A stretch of 64,000 nucleotides of DNA from Mycolicibacterium goodii (GTDB lineage Bacteria; Actinomycetota; Actinomycetes; Mycobacteriales; Mycobacteriaceae), in the NCBI RefSeq assembly GCF_022370755.2, contig NZ_CP092364.2, forward strand, positions 5,208,001-5,272,000. The letters are read 5' to 3'. The notes below the pieces were generated by a model. That model searched no databases. It worked only from the letters and a program-made list of their open reading frames with translations, and was not told the origin of the DNA. The stretch's first letter is position 1; every line of letters starts with the position of its first letter. Below, piece by piece: positions 9,463 to 18,799 of this stretch. Both the position numbers and the translations under genes were made by a program.

Positions 9463-9611
9463 GGTCCGCTCCTGCCGTTCGTCGATGCGGTGTGAACTCT
9501 CTCATCCAGGGACACCCCGAAATTACTGCGTGCCGTGCACCGCCCCCAATGGGGTTTACCCCCGGGTTCGCGGCGGTTTCCCGCCTGCGGCCGCCCACAC
9601 TCGCGTGTCAT
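9453..9611 (-). CDS. Possible short leaderless ORF overlapping the sigma start
   Basis: A 52-codon frame begins with an ATG six bases after the -10 of the MerR-type promoter. It stays open through the whole sigma leader and stops just past the sigma ATG, overlapping it in another frame by ten bases. The predicted peptide is Arg/Gly-rich with no recognisable domain (MTRECGRPQ at its start). If translated it would couple or attenuate sigma synthesis; it may equally be chance in G+C-rich DNA. Confidence 0.25.
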   Translation of the reverse strand: MTRECGRPQAGNRREPGGKPHWGRCTARSNFGVSLDERVHTASTNGRSGPCQ

Positions 9612-9617
9612 GAGTGC

Positions 9618-9648
9618 AGGGTGTCACCTCAAGTTAAGTTGAGGTCAA
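9618..9648 (-). promoter_or_regulatory. MerR/SoxR-type promoter with 19-base spacer
   Basis: On the minus strand TTGACC (9648-9643) and CACCCT (9623-9618) are separated by exactly 19 bases. The spacer holds the palindrome ACCTCAA-N6-TTGAGGT (9626-9645). An over-long spacer with a dyad is the hallmark of promoters untwisted by MerR-family activators, and the core differs from the E. coli SoxR box, as I recall it, at one base. It points at the sigma gene starting at 9462. No MerR-family gene is in the window. Confidence 0.65.
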
Positions 9649-9756
9649 GTCGCCGGCCGCTCCGACGGCAACGCCTGCGCGTGCCGGGCAGACACGCGCA
9701 GGCTTTCGCCGCGCACACCGGACACAACCGCACCCGCACCCATATGGTCATCAGTT

Positions 9757-11169
9757 ATGAATCGCCTCGATCGTTTTTTCGACATCACGGCGCGCGGGTC
9801 GACCATCACCGCCGAGATCCGTGGTGGTGTCGTCACGTTCATCGCGATGGCGTACATCATCGTGCTGAACCCCGTCATCCTCTCCAGCGCGCCCGACGTG
9901 GACGGCAACAGCCTGGAGTTCGCTCAGGTTTCGGCGGTCACCTCGTTGGCCGCGGGTGTCATGACGATTCTGTTCGGCCTCCTGGCGCGGTTGCCGTTCG
10001 CGTTCGCGGCCGGACTCGGTATCAACTCGTTCCTGGCCACCACCGTCGTCGGCTCCGTCACGTGGCCCGAGGCGATGGGGCTCGTCGTCATCAATGGTCT
10101 GATCATCGTGCTGCTTGCCGCGACGGGGCTGCGACGCCTGGTGTTCGACGCCGTGCCGATGCAACTCAAGCTCGCGATCACCGCGGGAATCGGCTTGTTC
10201 ATCCTGTTCATCGGCGTGGTCGACGCGGGCTTCGTCGGTTCAACGGGCCTCCCGTCACCACCGGTGGGATTGGGTGCAGGCGGTGAAGGTTCCATCAACA
10301 CCGTGCCGACCGTGGTGTTCGTGTTCACCCTGCTGATCACCGGCATCCTCGTCGCGCGGCGTGTGCGGGGCGCCATCCTCATCGGACTCGTGGCCGGCAC
10401 CGTCGTCGCCGTCATCATCGAGGCCATCTGGCATCTCGGATCGGCCGTGGACAAGCCGGGCGGATGGGGCCTTTCGGTGCCGTCGCTGTCGGGTTCGCCG
10501 TTCGCCATTCCGGATCTGTCGCTGGTCGGCGAGGTGAGCCTCGGAAGTTTCGGCCGCATCGGCGCACTCGCGGCCATCATGCTGGTGTTCACCTTGGTCT
10601 TCGCCAATTTCTTCGATGCGATGGGCACGATGACGGGCCTGTCCCGGGAGGCCGGCCTGTCCGATCCGCAGGGCACGTTTCCCCGGCTGAGATCGGCGCT
10701 GATCGTCGAAGGCACCGGTGCGGTCGTGGGCGGTGCCTCGTCGGCGTCGTCGAACACGGTGTTCATCGAATCCGGCGCCGGCATCGAAGAGGGCGCACGC
10801 ACGGGCCTGGCCAACCTGATCACCGGTGCGCTGTTCCTGGCCGCCATGTTCGTCGCGCCGCTGGCATCCATCGTGCCGACCGAGGTGGCCGCCGCCGCGC
10901 TGGTGGTCGTCGGCGCCATGATGGTGTCGCACCTGCGCCACATCGACATCTCCGAGTTCTCGGTGGCCCTGCCGGTCGTACTCACCGTGGCGACCATGGC
11001 GTTCAGCTACTCGATTGCCAACGGCATCGGCGTCGGGTTCGTGGCCTGGGTGGTGCTGCGGACCGCGGCCGGGAAGTTCCGCGAGATCAGCCCTTTGCTG
11101 TGGATCGTGGCGCTCGGTTTCGTGCTGTACTTCGCGCGCGGGTGGATCGAGTCCGTCATCGGCATGTGA
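9757..11169 (+). CDS. NCS2/AzgA-type purine permease
   Basis: 470-residue integral membrane protein of the AzgA-like nucleobase transporters, probably importing adenine, guanine or hypoxanthine. Early MAYIIVLNP, the GLGINSF motif, FANFFDAMGTMTGL and GASSASSNTVFIESGAGIEEG are family signatures. About 12-14 hydrophobic segments span the sequence. The start ATG follows a TATGGT box by eight bases, so translation may be leaderless; no Shine-Dalgarno is seen. It is followed after 34 bases by the DUF808 gene, on the same strand but not clearly co-functional. Confidence 0.88.
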   Translation: MNRLDRFFDITARGSTITAEIRGGVVTFIAMAYIIVLNPVILSSAPDVDGNSLEFAQVSAVTSLAAGVMTILFGLLARLPFAFAAGLGINSFLATTVVGSVTWPEAMGLVVINGLIIVLLAATGLRRLVFDAVPMQLKLAITAGIGLFILFIGVVDAGFVGSTGLPSPPVGLGAGGEGSINTVPTVVFVFTLLITGILVARRVRGAILIGLVAGTVVAVIIEAIWHLGSAVDKPGGWGLSVPSLSGSPFAIPDLSLVGEVSLGSFGRIGALAAIMLVFTLVFANFFDAMGTMTGLSREAGLSDPQGTFPRLRSALIVEGTGAVVGGASSASSNTVFIESGAGIEEGARTGLANLITGALFLAAMFVAPLASIVPTEVAAAALVVVGAMMVSHLRHIDISEFSVALPVVLTVATMAFSYSIANGIGVGFVAWVVLRTAAGKFREISPLLWIVALGFVLYFARGWIESVIGM

Positions 11170-11203
11170 TGGCCGGTAGCCTTCCCAGCATGGGGATGAC
11201 GCG

Positions 11204-12160
11204 ATGAGCGCAGGGCTGTTCGGCCTTCTCGACGACGTGGCGGCACTCGCCCGCCTCGCCGCGGCCTCCGTGGATGACATCGGCGCGGCCGCCGGACGTG
11301 CGACGGCGAAAGCCGCGGGCGTCGTGATCGACGACACCGCGGTGACGCCGCAGTACGTACACGGCATCACCGCCGATCGCGAGTTGCCGATCATCAAGAG
11401 AATCGCGATCGGCTCACTTCGCAACAAGATCGTGTTCATCCTGCCGGCGATTTTGCTGCTCAGCCAGTTCGTCCCGTGGCTGCTCACGCCGATCCTCATG
11501 CTGGGCGCCACCTATCTCTGCTACGAGGGTGCCGAGAAGGTGTGGGGCTGGTTCCCCGGCCACAGCCATGAGACCCACGCCGCGCCGAGCGCGGTCGCCG
11601 GGCCGGATGCCGAGAAGTTCATGGTGACCGGCGCGATCCGCACCGATTTCATCCTGTCGGCCGAGATCATGGTGATCGCGCTCAACGAGGTCGCCAGCGA
11701 GGCGTTCGTCCCCCGCCTGCTGATCCTCGTGGTGGTGGCGCTGGTGATCACCGCCGCCGTCTACGGCGTCGTCGCAGGCATCGTCAAGATGGACGACATC
11801 GGCCTGAACCTCGCCCAGCGCAGCTCACGCGTCAGCCAGAAGATCGGCCGCGGTCTCGTCGCAGGTATGCCCAAGCTGCTGTCGGCGCTGTCCACGATCG
11901 GGACCGTTGCGATGCTGTGGGTCGGCGGACACATCCTGCTGGTCGGCACCGACACCCTCGGCTGGCACCCGCCGTACGGGTTCGTCCACCATATCGAGGA
12001 AGCCGTGCACCATGCCGTTCCCGGCGCCGGCGCGGTCCTCGCGTGGCTGGTGAACACCGGGATCTCCGCAGTGATCGGCCTCGTCGTCGGTGCGATCGTC
12101 GTGCTCGTGATGCACCTGTTGCCGTTCGGCAAGAAGGACAAGAAGGCGTCACACGCCTAG
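11204..12160 (+). CDS. DUF808 (YedI-like) inner-membrane protein
   Basis: 318 residues of the DUF808 family. The N-terminus SAGLFGLLDDVAALARLAAA and the repeated AAGRATAKAAGVVIDD segment are characteristic. Several hydrophobic stretches follow (about residues 75-105, 165-200, 225-250 and 285-310), and a Lys-rich tail ends the protein. The molecular function of the family is unknown. GGGGA stands about seven bases before the ATG. The end overlaps the convergent gene by 12 bases. Confidence 0.85.
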   Translation: MSAGLFGLLDDVAALARLAAASVDDIGAAAGRATAKAAGVVIDDTAVTPQYVHGITADRELPIIKRIAIGSLRNKIVFILPAILLLSQFVPWLLTPILMLGATYLCYEGAEKVWGWFPGHSHETHAAPSAVAGPDAEKFMVTGAIRTDFILSAEIMVIALNEVASEAFVPRLLILVVVALVITAAVYGVVAGIVKMDDIGLNLAQRSSRVSQKIGRGLVAGMPKLLSALSTIGTVAMLWVGGHILLVGTDTLGWHPPYGFVHHIEEAVHHAVPGAGAVLAWLVNTGISAVIGLVVGAIVVLVMHLLPFGKKDKKASHA

Positions 12161-12916
12161 CGGAGTCCTGTCGGCCGCGTCGGCATTCTGTTCGAGCCAC
12201 TTCTGCCCGGCATCGGCGGCTCGAACCAGCGCACCGTACTCACCGAAGTAGTCGGCCACGGCGCCCACCCACGGCAGCATGCCCAGATAGCGGAACGGCG
12301 CGCGTGGATGCGGCCGCTTGCCCAGCTCCTCCCCGACCGAGTTGAGGATGCCGGCCAGGTGCCACACGCGCTGCACGAGCGACATGTCGGTCTGCTCGTC
12401 CGCCAGGTCTCCCCGGGGCGTCTCGGCGTGCGGCGTCTCGGCGAGGTCGCGGTCGCACAGCACCGCAGCGAGCATCCGCACCTGCGTCTCGCGGTCGGTC
12501 ACCCCGTATTCCCGGGCGACCGCGCACAGCACGAGGGCCTGATTGGTGAACCCCAGGAGGTCCTGCAGCGGCAACCGGTCGGCGAGCGCACCGAGCAGCC
12601 CGGGGAACGCCACGATGACGGTGTCGAGCGCCCCGACGCGGTGAATCCACCACCGGATCCGTGTGGCCCGGTCCTTGCCCTCCCACGACTGGGTGCCGGG
12701 AACGTCGGCGCAGTCGAGCAGTCCGGCGATCCGGTCGAGGGCCGTGCCGAGGACGCCGTCGCCCTCGCCCAGGTAGTGCGTCCGCCGCCGCAACCCGAGC
12801 GGGTCCAGTTCGGCGACGGCGTCGAGGATCAGGCCGATCGGTCCGAGCGCCCGGTTCAACACAGCGGCGACGTGGTCGTCGGTGAGCTCGGCCCGAGGCA
12901 TTGGAAGGAGTGCCAT
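12149..12916 (-). CDS. Conserved mycobacterial protein of unknown function
   Basis: 255 residues, mostly helical, without a signal peptide or a domain I can name. Recognisable stretches are ADRLPLQDLLGFTNQALVLC and a His- and Trp-containing C-terminal part (PFRYLGMLPWVGAVADYFGE), which recall uncharacterised mycobacterial proteins. ATG 12916 was chosen because the upstream part of the frame lacks coding character; AGGA lies about eight bases before it. The converging neighbour is DUF808, the upstream neighbour a TetR gene on the same strand 46 bases away. I do not assign a function. Confidence 0.65.
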   Translation of the reverse strand: MALLPMPRAELTDDHVAAVLNRALGPIGLILDAVAELDPLGLRRRTHYLGEGDGVLGTALDRIAGLLDCADVPGTQSWEGKDRATRIRWWIHRVGALDTVIVAFPGLLGALADRLPLQDLLGFTNQALVLCAVAREYGVTDRETQVRMLAAVLCDRDLAETPHAETPRGDLADEQTDMSLVQRVWHLAGILNSVGEELGKRPHPRAPFRYLGMLPWVGAVADYFGEYGALVRAADAGQKWLEQNADAADRTPLGV

Positions 12917-12962
12917 ACCGCCATCCTGTCGTACCGAACACGAGGAGCGCGCGAAGTCGCCG

Positions 12963-13643
12963 CTAACGGCCGCTCGCCAGCCGTCGCTCCAAGCCCGTGA
13001 TGACGACATCGAGGTTGAACTCGAAATCGGACGCGCTGGCGTCGGCGCGGCGGGTCACGACGGCCGCGAGAAGCGGAAAATCGGTGCCCGCGAAGCTTTT
13101 CAACGCTCGGGCCACCTCGGGCATCTGGTGGTGCAGGCGCGAATCGGCGGTGCCGAGCACGTCGTGTGCCGCCGACATCGCCAGACCGGACACCAAGGTG
13201 AGGATGCGCCCGGCGTCGTCGATGCCGAATCCTCCTTCGACGAGTGCGGCCAGCACGCGCTCGGTCAGGGCCAGACTCTGGGCCCCGCCCGCGCCGCTGA
13301 TGCGGAAGTTCATGCGGGTTGCGCCGTACTTGAGCACCCCCTGATGGATCGCGTTGGCGTACGCCCGCAGGATGTCCTGCCAGTCTGCGTCGTCGGGCAG
13401 GTCGATTGCGCGCAGTTCGGCGTCGAACAGGTCGGCGACGACGAGCTCGAGCAGGCCGTCTCGGTCCCCGACGTAATAGTGCAGCGCCGTGCGATCGACG
13501 CCGAGTGCATCCGCGACGGCCTGCATGGTGAGCGCTTCCGGTGCGATCTGTCGTGCCGCGGCGACGATCTGGTCGCGATCGATGCGGCGGGGTCGGCCGC
13601 GAGGCCGGCGATGCCCGCCGTCTGGCGTCCGTTCGGCCGTCAC
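12963..13643 (-). CDS. TetR-family transcriptional regulator
   Basis: 226 residues. The N-terminal DNA-binding domain follows an Arg-rich start (RRPRGRPRRIDRDQIVAAA) with helix-turn-helix LTMQAVADALGVDRTALHYY; the C-terminal domain resembles TetR_C ligand domains (residues about 85-220). GTG 13643 was chosen because it is preceded, at seven bases, by a TACTGT box, implying a leaderless transcript. It is divergent from the dehydrogenase at 13782, with a TCAC-GCCC-GTGA dyad between them, so that gene and itself are likely targets. Confidence 0.87.
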   Translation of the reverse strand: MTAERTPDGGHRRPRGRPRRIDRDQIVAAARQIAPEALTMQAVADALGVDRTALHYYVGDRDGLLELVVADLFDAELRAIDLPDDADWQDILRAYANAIHQGVLKYGATRMNFRISGAGGAQSLALTERVLAALVEGGFGIDDAGRILTLVSGLAMSAAHDVLGTADSRLHHQMPEVARALKSFAGTDFPLLAAVVTRRADASASDFEFNLDVVITGLERRLASGR

Positions 13644-13650
13644 GTCGACA

Positions 13651-13737
13651 ACAGTAGGGCACCGGCGGGTGGCTCGTGATTGTGATCCCACCCGGGTATT
13701 GACATCGCGTGTTACTTTTCTCACGCCCGTGAAAAAC
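13651..13737. promoter_or_regulatory. Divergent promoter region: TetR leaderless -10 and putative operator
   Basis: On the minus strand TACTGT at 13656-13651 gives a leaderless start for the TetR gene. At 13721-13732 TCAC-GCCC-GTGA, flanked by TTTT and AAAA, forms an imperfect dyad about 50 bases before the plus-strand dehydrogenase. It is a reasonable TetR operator candidate. Confidence 0.45.
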
Positions 13738-13781
13738 TCTGACGCCGCGGTGGCGCGCGTCGATGAAGGGAGCCCCGACAC

Positions 13782-14846
13782 GTGCCTGGCACCACTCGCT
13801 ACCGAGTCGTTCAATGGACCACCGGCAACGTCGGCAAGAGTTCCGTGGCCGCGATCGCGAACAACCCGACCCTTGAGCTGGTGGGGTGTTACGCCTGGTC
13901 GGAGGAAAAAGTCGGCAAGGACGTCGGCGACCTGTGCGGGCTCGAACCACTCGGGGTGACCGCCACCGACGACGTCGACGCCCTGCTGGCGCTCAAACCC
14001 GACGTGGTCGTCTACAACCCCATGTGGATCGACGTCGACGAGCTCGTACGCATCCTCGAAGCCGGCGTGAACGTCGTGTCGACCGCGTCGTTCATCACCG
14101 GCCACAACCAGGGACCGGGTCGCGACAGGATCGCCGAGGCCTGCTTACGCGGTGGATCATCGATGTTCGGCTCGGGCATCAGCCCCGGCTACGTCAACCA
14201 GTTGTCGGTGGTGGCGGCTGGTATCTGCGACCGGGTCGACAAGATCACCGTCAACGAGGCCGCCGATACGACGTTCTACGACTCCCCCGACACCGAGAAA
14301 CCCGTCGGCTTCGGCCAGCCCATCGACCACCCGGACCTTCAGGCGATGACCGCACACGGCACGGGCGTGTTCGGCGAAGCCGTGCGGATGGTCGCCGACG
14401 CCCTCGGCATCGAACTCGACGAGGTGCGCTGCGATGCTGAATATGCCCAGACCACAGAGGATCTCGACCTCGGATCGTGGACCATACCGGCGGGCTGCGT
14501 GGCGGGCGTGTATGCCGGCTGGAAAGGCATCGTCGACGGCCAGACACGGGTCGAGATCAACCTCCGCTGGCGCAAAGGCCAGACGCTGCAACCGGATTGG
14601 AAGATCGATCAGGACGGCTGGGTCATCGAGGTCGCAGGCAGGCCCACGGTCACCATGAAGGTGGGCTTCCTGCCGCCGCCGGACTTCGAGGCCACCACTC
14701 TCGAGGAGTTCATGGTGTTGGGCCACATCATGACGGCCACGCCTCCCATCAACGCGATCCCCGCAGTGGTGGCCGCCGCTCCCGGCATCGTCACCTACAA
14801 CGACCTGCCGCTGATCCTGCCCCGGGGCGTGGTGCCGACACCATAG
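13782..14846 (+). CDS. NAD(P)H-dependent dehydrogenase, DapB/2,4-diaminopentanoate dehydrogenase-like
   Basis: 354 residues with an N-terminal Rossmann fold (RVVQWTTGNVGKSSVAAIA; the usual GxxG becomes TTGNVG). Proteins like this are often labelled dihydrodipicolinate reductase-like in mycobacteria but are longer than DapB (about 250) and resemble amine or diaminopentanoate dehydrogenases. The true substrate is unknown. Motifs PGYVNQ and GWKGIVDG follow. GTG 13782 has AAGGGAG nine bases upstream. It is divergent from a TetR repressor, its probable regulator. It is not lysine dapB, which normally sits with dapA elsewhere. Confidence 0.7.
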   Translation: MPGTTRYRVVQWTTGNVGKSSVAAIANNPTLELVGCYAWSEEKVGKDVGDLCGLEPLGVTATDDVDALLALKPDVVVYNPMWIDVDELVRILEAGVNVVSTASFITGHNQGPGRDRIAEACLRGGSSMFGSGISPGYVNQLSVVAAGICDRVDKITVNEAADTTFYDSPDTEKPVGFGQPIDHPDLQAMTAHGTGVFGEAVRMVADALGIELDEVRCDAEYAQTTEDLDLGSWTIPAGCVAGVYAGWKGIVDGQTRVEINLRWRKGQTLQPDWKIDQDGWVIEVAGRPTVTMKVGFLPPPDFEATTLEEFMVLGHIMTATPPINAIPAVVAAAPGIVTYNDLPLILPRGVVPTP

Positions 14847-14906
14847 TGCATCGCACGGTAAAGGCAAAGGCGCTCAATATTTTTCATATACCGTCCAGAT
14901 ATGTGC

Positions 14907-14912
14907 TAGGGT
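14907..14912 (+). promoter_or_regulatory. -10 box of the cold-shock gene
   Basis: TAGGGT with an extended TGn context (TGTGCTAGGGT), 51 bases before the cspA start, leaving an untranslated leader of about 45 bases. Such leaders are common in cold-shock genes, where they can fold differently at low temperature. Confidence 0.5.
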
Positions 14913-14963
14913 GGGCGATCCGGCGTTTTTGGTTCGTCCGGATTGAATGAGAGAAGTAAACAT

Positions 14964-15167
14964 ATGGCACAGGGAACTGTGAAATGGTTCAACGGCGAAA
15001 AGGGCTTCGGCTTCATCGCCCCTGATGGCGGCGCTCCGGACGTCTTCGTCCACTACTCCGAGATCAGCGGCAGCGGTTTCCGCTCGCTCGAGGAGAATCA
15101 GCGCGTCGAGTTCGAGATCACGCAGGGCGCCAAGGGCCCCCAGGCAGTTGGCGTTACCGCGGTCTGA
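14964..15167 (+). CDS. cspA: Cold-shock protein, CspA family
   Basis: 67-residue single cold-shock domain that binds single-stranded nucleic acid as an RNA chaperone. RNP1 (KGFGFIAP) and RNP2 (VFVHYSEI) are intact, and the N-terminus [18 protein letters not shown] is almost invariant in the family. ATG 14964 gives the standard length; an upstream in-frame ATG at 14943 would add seven unusual residues and is rejected. It is monocistronic, ended by a strong hairpin 20 bases downstream. Mycobacteria usually have several copies, so the symbol is by family. Confidence 0.93.
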   Translation: MAQGTVKWFNGEKGFGFIAPDGGAPDVFVHYSEISGSGFRSLEENQRVEFEITQGAKGPQAVGVTAV

Positions 15168-15186
15168 TCGACCCCCAGACGTAACA

Positions 15187-15229
15187 GATGGGCTGGTACG
15201 GATTATCCGTACCAGCCCATCTTCTGTTT
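15187..15229 (+). terminator. Rho-independent terminator after cspA
   Basis: Near-perfect hairpin: GATGGGCTGGTACGGAT at 15187-15203 pairs with its complement at 15205-15221, and TTCTGTTT follows. It also separates cspA from the convergent DUF5994 gene, which ends at 15240, so it may work in both directions. Confidence 0.8.
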
Positions 15230-15239
15230 CCGGATCCGG

Positions 15240-15770
15240 TCAGGCCCCAGCGGATGACGACTCCGCGGTGGCGACCGGAACGGCAGCGCCTCCCGCACGG
15301 CGCGCGAGCCATCGCGTGGACTCTTCGTTGGCGGTGCCGAGGATGCGCACCGCGGTTTCGTACAGCGCGGTGTTCCGCACCATGTTGTCGACAGCCATTC
15401 CTGCCGCGCACCGCATCACGATTCCCCCGAGTGCTTCGGACGTCATGTGGGGAACGACAAGAAGTTTCACGCACTGCGTGCGTCCGGCCACCGACATGAC
15501 CCTGGGGCGCGTCGGCTTGAGTACCGCGGGGGTACGACTGCCCGCGGCGATGGTGTTGAGGTCCAGCTGACCTTCGCCCGGCGACCAGTTGATGTTGATG
15601 TCGACGATCTCACCGAGCGGACGCTGCAGGACCTCGACGAGCTCAGGTAGCTCCTTCGCGACCGAGGCGCTGCGCGGCCACCAGGCCCCGTCGATATCGC
15701 GTCCAAGTTGTTTGGCCAGAGTCAACCGGACCGGGCTGGCCAGCCGTCGCGACCCGACCAGGCCGTTCAC
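15240..15770 (-). CDS. DUF5994 family protein
   Basis: 176 residues of an actinobacterial family of unknown function, recognised by the RLTLA...DGAWWPRS segment near residues 15-34 and LPELVEVLQ after it. No signal peptide or membrane segment is present. The GTG start overlaps the stop of a 46-residue frame by four bases (GTGA), so translation is probably coupled. The family is often found beside other small DUF5994 or stress-related genes; nothing here shows a function. Convergent with cspA. Confidence 0.78.
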   Translation of the reverse strand: MNGLVGSRRLASPVRLTLAKQLGRDIDGAWWPRSASVAKELPELVEVLQRPLGEIVDININWSPGEGQLDLNTIAAGSRTPAVLKPTRPRVMSVAGRTQCVKLLVVPHMTSEALGGIVMRCAAGMAVDNMVRNTALYETAVRILGTANEESTRWLARRAGGAAVPVATAESSSAGA

Positions 15771-15907
15771 GACGGCCGCTTGTCGGAGCGAGGTTGCGAG
15801 TGGGGACGATCTGAGAACAGCGGTCCCATCACCGGTTCGCGACGACGTTCATCGGTCGGCATGGTCTCGTGCTTCTCAGGGTGTGAGAACAGGTTGGACG
15901 TATCCAT
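15767..15907 (-). CDS. Small 46-residue ORF coupled to the DUF5994 gene
   Basis: ATG 15907 is preceded by AAGGA at about seven bases and opens a 46-codon frame rich in His, Arg, Pro and Asp/Glu. It begins MDTSNLFSHPEKHETMPTDE and ends SQPRSDKRPS. Its TGA overlaps the GTG of the DUF5994 gene. No domain is recognised. The Shine-Dalgarno, the GTGA overlap and the shared strand support real translation as the first gene of a two-gene operon, but size makes this uncertain. Confidence 0.5.
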   Translation of the reverse strand: MDTSNLFSHPEKHETMPTDERRREPVMGPLFSDRPHSQPRSDKRPS

Positions 15908-16089
15908 AAAAAGTCCTTGAAGTGCGGGATCGACCCACACATGTAGTTGCGGGCGTGCGAAGAGGATTTCGCAGGCCGGCCGTTCGAAGGAGTGTCAGGT
16001 GAGGCGTCGGACGCCAGGTGCGTATCGCTGACGAGAACGGCCTACCTTCGAATCTACACCCCGCACGGGTCAGGGACCCAGCATCGGTG

Positions 16090-17141
<1,052 letters not shown>

Positions 17142-17145
<4 letters not shown>

Positions 17146-17933
17146 TTGGTGGCTCCTGTGGTGAGACCGCCGACGAGATGGCGCTGCGCCGCGAGCGCCA
17201 GCAGGTAGACCGGCGCCAGACCGAGCAGTCCGGCGGCGGCCTGTTGGCCGAACTGCACATTGCGGTCGCCCTGGAACAGCGACAGGCCGACGGTCAAGGT
17301 CTGACTCTCCTGCGTGACGGCGAGGTAGACGGCGAACAGAAAATCGTTGTAGCTGAGGAAGAAGACGACCAGCAGCGCGGCCACGATGCCGGGCCACAGC
17401 AGCGGCAAGATCACCTTGCGAAATGCCGCGGCCACCGACAGCCCGTCGATGACGGCCGCCTCGTCGATCTCGATCGGGATCCGCCGCACGAAACCGTCGA
17501 GCAACCACACCGCCACCGGGACGTTGGCGATGCCGTTCACCAGGATCAGCCCGGTGAGGTTGTTGGTCAGACCCGCGTAGCGCAGCAGGAAGAACAACGG
17601 AATGATGGCGACGATCGGCGGAGCGCAGTAGCTCGCCAGCAGAACCGTCAGCAAGCGTTCACCCCGGGTGTGGCGGGCCGTGAAATATGCTGTGGGCCCG
17701 GCGATCACCACGGCGAGCACCGCCGCGCCGACCGCCGACACCCACGAGTTCTGCAGCATGGTGCCCAACTCGATGGTGTCGAAGACCTTGACGAAGTTGG
17801 TCAGGGTCAGCGAGGTCGGGAACAAGCTGGAGTTCAGCACATCCTCGGCAGGCCGAAACGCCAACGACACCAGGTATCCGATCGGGATCAGCGCCGCGAG
17901 GACCGCGAGAAGGAGGGCGGCGCGGGTTTTCAT
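17142..17933 (-). CDS. ABC transporter permease (MalG-like)
   Basis: 263-residue inner-membrane protein with about six segments. The EAA loop, which docks on the ATPase, is seen in EIDEAAVIDGLSVAAAFRKV followed by ILPLLWPGI. It ends QRHLVGGLTTGATK, the usual MalG-type tail. ATG 17933 overlaps the preceding permease stop (ATGA) and its own stop overlaps the ATPase start (GTGA), so the set is translated as a unit. Substrate unknown. Confidence 0.87.
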
Positions 17934-18799
17934 CCGTCGCCCTTGAGTGCTCGGGTCCGCAGGGTCGTGACGATCGTGGCCACCGCCCCGACCACCAACC
18001 CGAAAACCAGGGTCTGGGCGGCCGCGGTACCCATGTCGAAGCTGCCCCGCAACCCGGTCTGATAGATGACGTACGGCGACAGCGCGGTCGAGAAGCCCGG
18101 TCCCCCCGCGGTGACGACCACGATGAGGTCGAAAACCTTGTAGCCGATCACGAGTTCCAGCAGCACCACGGCCCACATCGTCGGCGCGATCGCGGGCCAG
18201 ATCACCGTCGTGAAAGTGCGCCAGGAATCGGCTCCGTCGATGCGCGCGGACTCCAGCAGTTCCGGGCGCACCACGCCGAGCGCCGCGAAGGCGATCAGCA
18301 CGGCGAACGGCGTCCACTGCCAGATGTGGATGAGCAGCAGCACCAGGAAGGCGCCTGCGCCGGAGCCCAGCGGATTCAAGCCGGGTAGGCCGACGGCGTC
18401 GAAGAAGCCGGCCAGGCCTCCGCCCACCGGTGCCAGCAACAGCTTCCACGCCACCCCGACCAGCACGGGCGCGGTGACCAGCGGCAGCAAGAACAGTGCG
18501 CCGATCACGCCGAACCGACTACCGCGCTGCCGCAACAACAGTGCGATGCCCAATCCCAGGACCGTGGTCACGATCGCGGCGACGACGGCGAACACCGACG
18601 ACCGGACCAGTGACGGGGTGAACGCGGGCGAGGCGAATGCGGTGGTGAGGTTGTCGGCACCGACGAATCCGCGAAGGGGTTTCGCCAGCGAGGATTTCGT
18701 CACCGCCAGTGCCACCAGGTACACCATCGGGTACACCAGGAACACCGCGAGTCCCGCCATCGCCGGTACCGCCAACCACAGCGGAACCCGCCTGCTCAT
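17930..18799 (-). CDS. ABC transporter permease (MalF-like)
   Basis: 289 residues with about six membrane segments and the MalF-type EAA loop ELLESARIDGADSWRTFTTV followed by IWPAIAPTM. The conserved GGPGFST near residue 235 fits CUT1 permeases. ATG 18799 overlaps the binding-protein stop by four bases. It pairs with the MalG-like permease to form the channel of the importer. Confidence 0.87.
   Translation of the reverse strand: MSRRVPLWLAVPAMAGLAVFLVYPMVYLVALAVTKSSLAKPLRGFVGADNLTTAFASPAFTPSLVRSSVFAVVAAIVTTVLGLGIALLLRQRGSRFGVIGALFLLPLVTAPVLVGVAWKLLLAPVGGGLAGFFDAVGLPGLNPLGSGAGAFLVLLLIHIWQWTPFAVLIAFAALGVVRPELLESARIDGADSWRTFTTVIWPAIAPTMWAVVLLELVIGYKVFDLIVVVTAGGPGFSTALSPYVIYQTGLRGSFDMGTAAAQTLVFGLVVGAVATIVTTLRTRALKGDG

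Noticed and set aside
9924..10997. 357-codon minus-strand frame inside the purine permease gene
   Set aside because: Low-complexity Thr/Ala/Pro product mirroring the membrane protein; a shadow of the sense gene.
13644..14105. N-terminal extension of the TetR frame
   Set aside because: No TetR similarity; the leaderless start at 13643 explains the gene, and the extension runs through the dehydrogenase promoter.
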